Program-made: the position numbers and the translations under genes
Shown: positions 1 to 8,669 of the stretch, piece after piece
Position numbering within the stretch: the first letter of the stretch is position 1
Layout of the letters: every line of letters begins with the position of its first letter
Assembly: GCA_029979265.1 (NCBI GenBank)
Contig: JAPOHW010000003.1
Span: forward strand, 1-64,000
DNA from: Actinomycetota bacterium
GTDB taxonomy: Bacteria; Actinomycetota; Acidimicrobiia; Acidimicrobiales; Aldehydirespiratoraceae
Direction: 5' to 3'
DNA: 64,000 nucleotides
Notes under the pieces: model-generated
Told to the model about the DNA's origin: nothing
Database searches by the model: none
Seen by the model: only the letters and a program-made list of their open reading frames with translations

Positions 1-6
1 GGCGCC

Positions 7-474
7 ATGAGCACCGAACGTCCCTTTCGAGTCCTCGGCCTTCAGCAGATCGCCATCGGCGGTCTCGACCTGGCTGCGCTCAGTCGTCTGTGGGTCGACA
101 CCCTCGGTGTCGAGAAGGTGAGCGACTACACGAGCGAGTCGGAGAACGTGCAGGAAGACATCCTTCGCCTCGGTTCGGGATCGCACGCGGTCGAGATCGA
201 TCTCATGCAGCCCCTCGATCCTGCGTCGCGTCCCCGGGTCCACGATCCGGCGCTCAACCATCTCGGACTGTGGGTCGATGACCTCGAGGCTGCAGTTGAG
301 TGGTTGACGGCTCGCGGTATGCGGTTCACCCCGGGCGGTATTCGTCCTGGTGCCGCTGGCCACGACATCGTGTTCGTACACCCCAAGGGCAACGAAGAGT
401 TCCCGTTGAGCGGTGAGGGTGTGCTGATCGAACTCGTTCAAGCTCCCGACGACGTCATCGCCGCGCTCGGCTGA
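7..474 (+). CDS. VOC (glyoxalase/bleomycin resistance) family protein
   Basis: 155 aa ORF; '[23 protein letters not shown]' and '[17 protein letters not shown]' are VOC-type repeats. Confidence 0.8.
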   Translation: MSTERPFRVLGLQQIAIGGLDLAALSRLWVDTLGVEKVSDYTSESENVQEDILRLGSGSHAVEIDLMQPLDPASRPRVHDPALNHLGLWVDDLEAAVEWLTARGMRFTPGGIRPGAAGHDIVFVHPKGNEEFPLSGEGVLIELVQAPDDVIAALG

Positions 475-548
475 ACGAGGCGAGCATCACTCGCCGATCG
501 GATCGACGGTTTCGTGTCCTCGGACGCGGTCGAACGGCTCGGTGGTGC

Positions 549-1748
549 TCAGTTGAGACGCTCGACGATCATGGCCATGCCTTGGCCGCCACCTACGCAC
601 ATCGACTCCATGCCGATGGTGGCTCCGGCATCTTCGAGGCCGTTGAGCAATGTCGTCATGATGCGAGCACCGGTCATGCCGAACGGGTGCCCGAGGGCGA
701 TCGCACCCCCGTTGGGGTTGAGCCTGTCGAGGTCGATCCCGAGTGCATCGGCCGATCCGAGCACCTGCACGGCGAACGCCTCGTTGATCTCGACATGGTC
801 GATGTCGGTGATCGTCATCCCGGCTCGTGCCATGGCCTGCCGGCAGGCCTCGATCGGACCCAGCCCCATGATCTCGGGGTTGAGGGCCGAGACGCCGCTG
901 GAGATGATGCGGGCGATCGGGGCGAGGCCCATGGCCTTGGCCTTGGTGTCGCTCATGACGAGTACGGCGGCAGCGCCGTCGTTGAGGGGGCAGGCGTTGC
1001 CGGCGGTCACGGTTCCGTCGGGACGAAACACCGGCTGAAGCTGACTGACCTTGTCGATCGTGGTGCCGGGACGGATGCCGTCGTCGTGGCTGACGACGGT
1101 CCCGTCGGGCAGCGTGTAGGGCGTGATCTCGCGTTCGAAGAAACCACGAGCAAGGGCGGTCTCGGCTCGGTTTTGGGACGAGACCCCCCACTCGTCCTGG
1201 CGTTCGCGGCTGATACCGGTGTGTTGGGCAACGTTCTCGGCCGTCTGACCCATGGCGATGTAGATGTCGGGCACGCCGGACGGCGGTTGCCAGCTGTCGG
1301 CACCACCGGTGGAACGCTCGGCGGTGCGGGCCTCGGCGTCGGCGAACACCTCGTTGTGAGGACCGGTGTCCGACGCACCGTACAGGTAGCGGCTCACCGT
1401 CTCGACACCGCCGGCGACGAAGCAGTCACCTTCACCGGCCATGATGGCATGTGCTGCCATGCGAATCGTCTGCAGCGATGACGAGCAGTAACGGTTGACG
1501 GTGACACCGGGGAGATCGAGGCCCTGCTGAGCGGAGATCACGCGGGCGATGTTGTAACCACCCTCACCCCCGGGCTGACCGATGCCCCAGATGACGTCTT
1601 CGACCTCGTTCGGATCGAGGTCGACCTTGGCCATGACGTCGCTCAGCGTGTGGGCCGAGAGGTCGTCGGGTCGGGCATCGACGAGTGAACCCTTGTTGGC
1701 TCGGCCGATGGGAGTGCGGGATGTGGAGACGATGACGGCGTCAGCCAT
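549..1748 (-). CDS. acetyl-CoA C-acyltransferase (thiolase)
   Basis: MADAVIVSTSRTPIGRANKG..., catalytic 'NRYCSSSLQTIRMAAHAI', 'NPNGGAIALGHPFGMTGAR', C-terminal 'CVGGGQGMAMI'; start placed at ATG preceded by GGAGGAACC. Confidence 0.93.
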   Translation of the reverse strand: MADAVIVSTSRTPIGRANKGSLVDARPDDLSAHTLSDVMAKVDLDPNEVEDVIWGIGQPGGEGGYNIARVISAQQGLDLPGVTVNRYCSSSLQTIRMAAHAIMAGEGDCFVAGGVETVSRYLYGASDTGPHNEVFADAEARTAERSTGGADSWQPPSGVPDIYIAMGQTAENVAQHTGISRERQDEWGVSSQNRAETALARGFFEREITPYTLPDGTVVSHDDGIRPGTTIDKVSQLQPVFRPDGTVTAGNACPLNDGAAAVLVMSDTKAKAMGLAPIARIISSGVSALNPEIMGLGPIEACRQAMARAGMTITDIDHVEINEAFAVQVLGSADALGIDLDRLNPNGGAIALGHPFGMTGARIMTTLLNGLEDAGATIGMESMCVGGGQGMAMIVERLN

Positions 1749-1771
1749 GGTTCCTCCTTGGACGACGGAAA

Positions 1772-1789
1772 TGTGAACGAACGTTAACA
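1772..1789. promoter_or_regulatory. imperfect 18-bp palindrome upstream of thiolase (possible TetR-type operator)
   Basis: TGTGAACGAACGTTAACA; 14/18 positions match its reverse complement; lies 24 bp upstream of the thiolase ATG. Confidence 0.35.
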
Positions 1790-1865
1790 CCACATCCTCG
1801 GGCCACGGCACGGATGCAGCGCGGCGTTTCGGCCCCGGCACGCACCTGACGTATCGTCAGGATCC

Positions 1866-3332
1866 ATGACTTCGATCGACGTCGACAAGAACTGGCAGCT
1901 GCTCATCGACGGTGCGTGGGTCGACCCCGCGGCGGGCACGTACGACGTCGTCGATCCGGCCACGACGCAGGTGGTCGGCCACGCACCGGAGGCGTCGGTC
2001 GAGCAGGCCCTCGATGCTGCAGCCGCAGCTCGAGCGGCCGCGACGGGATGGAAGAACACGCCGCCGGCCGAACGGTGCGAGATCATCGGCCGCCTCGCCG
2101 ACGAGGTTGCAGCCAGGTCCGCCGACTGGGTGCCCACCGTGCAAGCCGAGACCGGTGCGCTGCAGCGGATCACCGAGACGCTCCAGGTCGGCGGTCCGGC
2201 GGTCGACCGATTTCGCTACTACGCCAGGCCGATCGATCTCGACGAGAGTCTTGCACCAGTGCCGGTCGAGAAGGGCCCCCTCGGCCCCGCCGGTCTCATG
2301 TCGGCTCGGGTGACCCTCCAGCCGGTCGGCGTCGTGGCGGCGATCACGCCCTACAACTTCCCGGTCACCAACGTCGCAGGAAAGATCGCCCCGGCACTTG
2401 CGGCTGGCTGCACCACCGTGATCAAGCCTGCGCCCCAAGACCCACTCGGTATTCTCCTCCTCGGCGAGGCGATCGCCGCCGCTGGCTTCCCACCCGGCGT
2501 GGTCAACATCGTCAACGGTGCCGGACCGGAGGTGCCGGCCGCGCTCGTCGACAGTCGCGATGTCGACATGATCTCCTTCACCGGATCGTCGGCGGTCGGG
2601 GCCACGATCATGGCGAATGGTGGCAAGACGATGAAGCGCCTCCTCATGGAGCTGGGTGGCAAGGGCGCAGCGATCGTCACCGAGGATGCCGACATCGCAA
2701 GCGCAGCCCAGGCGATCGCCACCGTATGGGGCTTCCATTCGGGTCAGATCTGCACGGCGCCGACCCGGGTGATCGCCCACCGCGACGTGTACGACCAACT
2801 GGTCGAGACACTCGGGACCTTCTCGGGTTTCATGGCCGTGGGCGATCCCAAGGACGCCGGCACGATCGTCGGCCCGGTCATCACCGAGGGCCACCGTGAT
2901 CGGGTGGAGGACTTCATCAGGCGCGGCACCGACGCGGGCGCCACACTCGTGTGCGGCGGCGAACGCCCCGACCTCGACGGCTACTACGTTGCGCCGACGC
3001 TCCTCGCCGACTGTACGCCCGACATGCACGTCGTCCGGGAGGAGGCCTTCGGGCCGGTCATCGTTGTGATGCCTTCCGACGACGACGACCACGCCGTCGC
3101 GTTGGCCAACGACTCCGATTACGGCCTCTACAGCTACGTGTTCTCGGGTGACACCAACCGGGCGTATCGCATCGCCCAGCAACTCGAGACCGGAAATGTT
3201 GGCCTGAACGTGATCCAGCCTCATATGGAGGCGCCCTTCGGCGGCTTCAAGATGAGCGGCGTCGGTCGCGACCGCGGCAAGTGGGGGATCGAGGCATACA
3301 GCGAGATCCAGTCGATCAACTGGATCGGCTGA
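1866..3332 (+). CDS. aldehyde dehydrogenase family protein
   Basis: 'AITPYNFPVTN', 'LLMELGGKGA', 'HSGQICTAPTR', 'EEAFGPVI' ALDH motifs. Confidence 0.93.
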   Translation: MTSIDVDKNWQLLIDGAWVDPAAGTYDVVDPATTQVVGHAPEASVEQALDAAAAARAAATGWKNTPPAERCEIIGRLADEVAARSADWVPTVQAETGALQRITETLQVGGPAVDRFRYYARPIDLDESLAPVPVEKGPLGPAGLMSARVTLQPVGVVAAITPYNFPVTNVAGKIAPALAAGCTTVIKPAPQDPLGILLLGEAIAAAGFPPGVVNIVNGAGPEVPAALVDSRDVDMISFTGSSAVGATIMANGGKTMKRLLMELGGKGAAIVTEDADIASAAQAIATVWGFHSGQICTAPTRVIAHRDVYDQLVETLGTFSGFMAVGDPKDAGTIVGPVITEGHRDRVEDFIRRGTDAGATLVCGGERPDLDGYYVAPTLLADCTPDMHVVREEAFGPVIVVMPSDDDDHAVALANDSDYGLYSYVFSGDTNRAYRIAQQLETGNVGLNVIQPHMEAPFGGFKMSGVGRDRGKWGIEAYSEIQSINWIG

Positions 3333-3342
3333 GAGGAGCGCT

Positions 3343-4551
3343 GTGCAGACTCCTCCGCTCGACGGGCTTCGGGTGATCGAAGGGTCGGCGTTCGTCGCCG
3401 CCCCCTCTGGGGGAATGACCCTGGCCCAATTGGGGGCTGACGTGATCCGGTTCGATCAGATCGGCGGTGGTATCGACTTCAAGCGGTGGCCCCTCACCGC
3501 AGAGGGGGAGTCGATCTACTGGGCCGGTCTGAACAAGGGCAAGCGGTCGATCGCCGTCGACCTGCGCAGCGACCGAGCCAAGGAGTTGCTCACCGCGCTG
3601 ATCGCCGACGCAGGCACATTTCTGACCAACTTCCCGGCCCGGGGATGGATGAGCCATGCGTCGCTGTCGCAGCACTGCGACGATCTCGTGATGCTCGCCA
3701 TCACGGGCAATCGCGACGGGTCCACTGCACTCGACTACACGGTCAACTGCGCGGTCGGATACCCGACCGCAACCGGTCCGGTGGAGGGAACCGAGCCGAT
3801 CAACCATGTCCTCCCGGCTTGGGATCTGATCTGTGGGCAGACGGCGGCCCTGGGGATCCTCGCAGCCGACCGTCACCGGCTCCGAACCGGTGCAGGATCG
3901 TCGATGACGTTGGCACTCAGCGACGTCGCCTTCGTCGCGGTGAGCGCGCTCGGTCACGTGGCCGAGGCGCAGATCAACGGCACCGAGCGAGAACGGTTCG
4001 GCAACGACATCTATGGCGCCTATGGCACGACCTTCACCTGCCGGGACGGCACGGTCGTCTACGCCGTCGGCATCAGCCCCAAGCAGTGGCGCGGCCTGCT
4101 GGAGGCGACCGATGCGGTGGATGCGGTTGCCGCGATCGAGACCGAGCTGGGAGTGAGCTTCCGCGACGAGGGAGCACGGTTCGCCCACCGGGAGGCGATC
4201 ACAGCGGCGGTGGCACCCTGGATTGCTGCACACACGATCGACGAGGTAGCCGCCCGTTTCGATGCACTTGGCGTGTGCTGGGGTCGCTACCAGTCGTTCA
4301 AAGAGTTGGTCGACCGCGACCCACGTGTTTCGCTCGAGAGCGACTTGTTCCGCAATCTCGAACAGCCAGGTATCGGCACCTACCTCACGCCAGGCTCACC
4401 GGTGGCGTTCGGCGGGACGTTGCCGCTCGAGCCGACTGCAGCTCCGCGGCTGGGGGAGCACACCGAGCAGATCCTGGCAGAAACGCTCGGGCTGTCGGCC
4501 GGTGAGATCGGTGCACTCCACGATGACGGCGTGGTGGCATCGCCATCATGA
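3343..4551 (+). CDS. CaiB/BaiF family (class III) CoA-transferase
   Basis: 'LDGLRVIEGSAFVAAPSGGMTLAQLGADVIRFD' and 'GLNKGKRSIAVDLRS' typical of the family; GTG start. Confidence 0.88.
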   Translation: MQTPPLDGLRVIEGSAFVAAPSGGMTLAQLGADVIRFDQIGGGIDFKRWPLTAEGESIYWAGLNKGKRSIAVDLRSDRAKELLTALIADAGTFLTNFPARGWMSHASLSQHCDDLVMLAITGNRDGSTALDYTVNCAVGYPTATGPVEGTEPINHVLPAWDLICGQTAALGILAADRHRLRTGAGSSMTLALSDVAFVAVSALGHVAEAQINGTERERFGNDIYGAYGTTFTCRDGTVVYAVGISPKQWRGLLEATDAVDAVAAIETELGVSFRDEGARFAHREAITAAVAPWIAAHTIDEVAARFDALGVCWGRYQSFKELVDRDPRVSLESDLFRNLEQPGIGTYLTPGSPVAFGGTLPLEPTAAPRLGEHTEQILAETLGLSAGEIGALHDDGVVASPS

Positions 4552-4764
4552 CCGGTTTGTCGCCCCGGTGATCGATCTACATTCCTCGAACAGTTCGGCG
4601 ATTAGGGATCCATCTGTCAGAACGATGATAGCTAGCGTTAACATTCATGACGCTTCCGGGGACTAGTGGTGCAGTTCTTCCTAGGTTGGGAACCGTCAGC
4701 CGAACGAGGAGCGCTTCGCCGGACCCTGCGGTGCGGTGGCGGGCCCCAGGGAAGCGAGGTAGCT

Positions 4765-5109
4765 ATGCTCGAGATGTTCGAGACCGTCGAGTCCACCGGT
4801 CCGGTCGGGCCCACGGGTTGGATGGACGAAGCCGCATGCAACGGCAAGAGCAACCTGTTTTTTGCCCCGTTCGCCGAGCGTCCCGAAGCGCGGGTTCGGC
4901 GAGAGGCGGCTGCTCGGAGGGTGTGCGAGTCCTGCGACTCGCTCGAGATGTGCCGCACCTATGCACGCACGAACCGGGAACTGGGCTTTTGGGGTGGTGA
5001 GTCCGAGAGCGAGCGGGCCGAAGCTGGCTTTGCCCCCACCACACCGATCATCGGTCGCAAGCGCGTGGCGGAGGAACGAGCCCGCACCGCGCTCGCCCGG
5101 GCGGTCTGA
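4765..5109 (+). CDS. WhiB family transcriptional regulator
   Basis: Four Cys in WhiB pattern (AC...CESCDSLEMC) followed by 'GFWGGES' signature; start taken at MLEMFETVE with GAGGT upstream. Confidence 0.92.
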   Translation: MLEMFETVESTGPVGPTGWMDEAACNGKSNLFFAPFAERPEARVRREAAARRVCESCDSLEMCRTYARTNRELGFWGGESESERAEAGFAPTTPIIGRKRVAEERARTALARAV

Positions 5110-5227
5110 GCCGACGATCGCGCTCGAGGACTCGCCCTCGGACGCTCGCAACGACGAAACTGCAGCAGTGGCCCACTCGCCGTGTTGCTCACCGAACCGT
5201 GAAACCTCCGGTCCTGCTGCCACCCCG

Positions 5228-6052
5228 ATGGGATCTGGCGGCGCGCCTGCGTCCGACCGTGTGACGATTCCGTCCGGATCGTTTCGGATGGGGACGACCG
5301 ATCAGCGATTTCCTGCCGACCGAGAGGGGCCGGTGCGGACCGTCGAGGTGGACACCTTCTCCATCGGCGCCACCGTGGTCACCAACGCCGAATGGCAGGC
5401 GTTCGTCGCTGCGACCGGTTTCGTTTCCCTCGCCGAGCGTGAGGGCTGGTCCTTCGTGTTCGGTGGCCTGCTGCCGGACGACTTTCCACCTACCCAGGGT
5501 GTCGTCGGCGCCGAATGGTGGCGAGTGGTCGAGGGCGCAAACTGGCGTCACCCCGAAGGTCCGCATGCCGACCTGGCCGGTCGTGACGATCACCCGGTGA
5601 TCCACATCAACTGGGACGAAGCGCAGAGCTATGCCCGCTGGGTCGGTGGACGGCTCCCGACCGAGGCCGAATGGGAAAAGGCGGGGCGCGGTGGCCTCGA
5701 CCAGGCGTGTTATCCCTGGGGTGACGAACTGCAGCCGGCGGGCGAGCATCGCTGCAACATCTGGCAGGGAACGTTCCCGAGTGACAACACCGCCGAAGAT
5801 GGGTGGATCGGACCATCACCCGTTCGGTCCTTCCCACCGAACGGGTACGGGCTCTTCGACGTCGCCGGCAACACCTGGGAGTGGACGGCCGACTGGTTCG
5901 ACGAGCGAGCTCGGCAGCGCGTGGTTCGCGGCGGTTCGTATCTGTGCCATGACTCGTACTGCAATCGCTACCGGGTCGGAGCCCGCAGCTCGAACACGCC
6001 GGACACGACCACCGGGAACATCGGGTTTCGTGTCGCGTGGGACGAAACTTAG
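5228..6052 (+). CDS. formylglycine-generating enzyme family protein
   Basis: 'GGRLPTEAEWEKAGRGG', 'GLFDVAGNTWEWTADW', and 'VVRGGSYLCHDSYCNRYRVGAR' containing the CxxxxC of genuine FGE. Confidence 0.92.
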   Translation: MGSGGAPASDRVTIPSGSFRMGTTDQRFPADREGPVRTVEVDTFSIGATVVTNAEWQAFVAATGFVSLAEREGWSFVFGGLLPDDFPPTQGVVGAEWWRVVEGANWRHPEGPHADLAGRDDHPVIHINWDEAQSYARWVGGRLPTEAEWEKAGRGGLDQACYPWGDELQPAGEHRCNIWQGTFPSDNTAEDGWIGPSPVRSFPPNGYGLFDVAGNTWEWTADWFDERARQRVVRGGSYLCHDSYCNRYRVGARSSNTPDTTTGNIGFRVAWDET

Positions 6053-6942
6053 GTCGACAGATCGCCGACGAAGGGCGGATCGGCACCTCGTCGCCGAACC
6101 GTGATTCCGGCGACCGAGATCGCAAAGGCGACGATCTCACGCCACTCGCTCAGGGTGACGGTGGCAAGTGCCCCGATGGTGTGGATGTGCCGTTCCCAGA
6201 GTTGGGTGAGGACACCGCCACAGAAGGAGTCGCCGGCCCCAACCGTGTCGACCACGTCGACCGGTGGCACGGGCACGGTGATGTGACCCTCGGCCGTGTG
6301 CACGGTGACGTCGACCGAGCGAGTGGTGATCAGCGCAACGATGCCACGGGCCAACAACTCGGCTGCGATGTCGCCTTCGTCCCGATCCGGCCATATCCAT
6401 GCGAGATCGTCGTCGGACGCCCGGAACAGCGAGGCGACGGCGCACCAACGATTGAACCAGGGTTGCCACCGGTCACGCCCAAGTGGCTCGATGATCTGCG
6501 GTCGGACATTGGGGTCGAACGACACGATGCCGTCGAGGGACTCGGCGAGTTCGGCCAGCACCCCGGCACCCGGTTCGCGGAAGATGCTCAGCGTTCCTCC
6601 GTGGAGCAGGTGGGGGCCACCGATCAGCAGGTCCGGGTCGGGCGGCTCGACGAAGACGTCGGCGGTGTGTTCGCCGTGGAAGCGGAAGACGGGAGGATCG
6701 CCGAACACTTCGGCCCGGCAGGTCGGCTCCGGCCCGCGCTGGGTGAGTCGAACGTCAACGCCCGATGTCACGAGGTGCTCCCAGATCGCCTTACCGTGCG
6801 AGTCCGTCGACACTCTTCCGACGAAGGCCGTCGGCGCGCCGAGACGAGCGCAGGTCACGGCGACGTTCATCGGTCCACCGCCGGGAACCGGTGCAGGGAC
6901 CAGATCGACGAGGGCTTCTCCGCAGCTGATGATCATGGCCAT
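6049..6942 (-). CDS. PfkB family carbohydrate kinase
   Basis: 'IISCGEALVDLVP', 'GGGPMNVAVTCARLG', 'VDTVGAGDSFCGGVL'. Convergent with FGE; the two stop codons overlap (TTAG). Confidence 0.9.
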   Translation of the reverse strand: MAMIISCGEALVDLVPAPVPGGGPMNVAVTCARLGAPTAFVGRVSTDSHGKAIWEHLVTSGVDVRLTQRGPEPTCRAEVFGDPPVFRFHGEHTADVFVEPPDPDLLIGGPHLLHGGTLSIFREPGAGVLAELAESLDGIVSFDPNVRPQIIEPLGRDRWQPWFNRWCAVASLFRASDDDLAWIWPDRDEGDIAAELLARGIVALITTRSVDVTVHTAEGHITVPVPPVDVVDTVGAGDSFCGGVLTQLWERHIHTIGALATVTLSEWREIVAFAISVAGITVRRRGADPPFVGDLST

Positions 6943-6964
6943 GTCATGTTGGTCGAAAGGGATG

Positions 6965-7834
6965 TCATCGGGCGATTCTGAGAGCTCCGGGAACGGACTC
7001 GATGGTGCATGGGGTTGGACCCACGCATTCGCCATCGCCCCAGACCACCAGTGGCTCGTCGGTGGTGATCCGGACCGATCGACCGCGGTACCCATGCACC
7101 TTCGGATGGTTCATATGGGTGCCGTTGAAGACCCGACTGAAAAACCGGAGGAGTTCGAGGCGACCGACCTCGTCCACGACGGTGACGTCGAGGAGCCCGT
7201 CGCTCGGATCGGCGTCCGGTGCGATCTGCATACCGCCGCCGAACCACGCAGTGTTCGCAACGGCGAGCAGGGTCGCCCGGTGAGCGATCACATCGCCGTC
7301 GATGTCGAGTTCAAGCGCTCGCGTCGCGAGCTGCGGGAGTTCGAGGATCGTGGCCACCGTGTAGCGACTCGGTCCCTGCGGACGGCGGAGGCGCTCGGCC
7401 CGCTCGTTCACGTCGCCGCTGAACCCGGCGGTGACGACTGATGCGGTCCACTGATCGCCGCAACGGAGTGCGTCGAGGGGAGTGAAGTCGTGGAGTGCGA
7501 CGGCTGCCGCCTCGAGCGGATCACTGGGAATCCAGTCGATGCCGCGGACGAAATCATTGCCGGTGCCGACCGGGATCACACCGAGGATGGTCTCGGTGCC
7601 GGCAACCGCTTGCAGCCCCAGGTGGACGATGCCATCGCCACCAAGGACGACGAGTCGCTGTGCCCCATCGGCCACGGCCTTGCGGGCGTTGGAGGCGGAC
7701 TCCTCGGCACTGGTGCCGGAGACATCGATCACCTGGGCGCCGAGCGCCCGCAGACGGTCGAGAACGTCGGCGCGTGTGCCTCTGGTTCGACCGCGGCCGG
7801 CGTCGGGACTGATCAGGACGTGAACGTCGCTCAT
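6965..7834 (-). CDS. diacylglycerol kinase / YegS family lipid kinase
   Basis: 'ADGAQRLVVLGGDGIVHLGLQAVAGTETILGVIPVGTGNDFVRG' DAGK catalytic motif. Confidence 0.92.
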   Translation of the reverse strand: MSDVHVLISPDAGRGRTRGTRADVLDRLRALGAQVIDVSGTSAEESASNARKAVADGAQRLVVLGGDGIVHLGLQAVAGTETILGVIPVGTGNDFVRGIDWIPSDPLEAAAVALHDFTPLDALRCGDQWTASVVTAGFSGDVNERAERLRRPQGPSRYTVATILELPQLATRALELDIDGDVIAHRATLLAVANTAWFGGGMQIAPDADPSDGLLDVTVVDEVGRLELLRFFSRVFNGTHMNHPKVHGYRGRSVRITTDEPLVVWGDGECVGPTPCTIESVPGALRIAR

Positions 7835-7853
7835 TGTCGCCGAGACCCGCTGG

Positions 7854-8669
7854 TCAACGCTCGTCGAGCCATGGGGGCCAGTCGGCGGTCGGACTCAGAG
7901 ACCACTGAGGATCGCGCTGCTCCAAGAACGCCTGCACGCCCTCGCGGGAGTCGGCGGTGCCCATGAGGTGCAGGTGGAGATCGCGTTCCAGTTCGTTGAT
8001 CTCGTCGGCGGAGGGTGCGGAGCGCCAGAGCAGCCGCTTCGACACGCCGACCGACACCGGTGCGGTATGGGTGGCGATGTCGGCTGCAAGTTCGAGAGCC
8101 CGCTCGAGCACGTTCGCAGCGGGGAGCGACTCGGTGGCAAGACCCCATGACACTGCGTCGTGACCGCTGAACGTACGACCGGTGAGGACGATGTCGGCCG
8201 CCCGAGCGTGCCCGACGAGGCGGGGGAGGGTCCAGTGGGCATGGGCATCGGGGAGGACACCACGCCGGTTCTGAACGATGCCGAGCTTGGCGTCGTCCGC
8301 CACGATCCGGATGTCGCACTGCAGTGTCATGGTGAGTCCGATCCCGATGGCGTGGCCGTTGATGGCGGCGATGACCGGCTTGCGGCAGTCCCACGGGTGA
8401 AAACCGTCGAGCGGGTCCGAGGAGAAGGTGTCCGTCGTCGGTGTGTCGAAGGTGCCGGCGCCCCTCGATACATCGGCACCGGCACAGAACGCCCGGCCCG
8501 AACCGGTCACCACGACGACGCGAACGGAGTCGTCCGTGTCGGCAGTACGCAGCGCGTCCACCAGACCCGCGGCCATCTCGCCCGAGAAGGCGTTCATGGT
8601 GTCGGCCCGGTTGAACGTGACCAGGAGGATTCCTGGGTCGAGACGCTCGACGAGCAGGGCCTCGCTCAT
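7854..8669 (-). CDS. enoyl-CoA hydratase/isomerase family protein
   Basis: 'VVVVTGSGRAFCAGADV', 'KPVIAAINGHAIGIGLTMTLQCDIRI'. Confidence 0.9.
   Translation of the reverse strand: MSEALLVERLDPGILLVTFNRADTMNAFSGEMAAGLVDALRTADTDDSVRVVVVTGSGRAFCAGADVSRGAGTFDTPTTDTFSSDPLDGFHPWDCRKPVIAAINGHAIGIGLTMTLQCDIRIVADDAKLGIVQNRRGVLPDAHAHWTLPRLVGHARAADIVLTGRTFSGHDAVSWGLATESLPAANVLERALELAADIATHTAPVSVGVSKRLLWRSAPSADEINELERDLHLHLMGTADSREGVQAFLEQRDPQWSLSPTADWPPWLDER

Noticed and set aside
1857-3224. 455-aa ORF antisense to aldehyde dehydrogenase
   Set aside because: Shadow ORF; ALDH motifs are intact on the other strand.
4625-4660. GTTAAC-containing motif near whiB as an operator
   Set aside because: Only the 6-bp core is palindromic; flanks are asymmetric, so support is too weak.
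4862-5227. N-terminal extension of the FGE ORF
   Set aside because: Lies out of frame over whiB; FGE homology starts after 5228.
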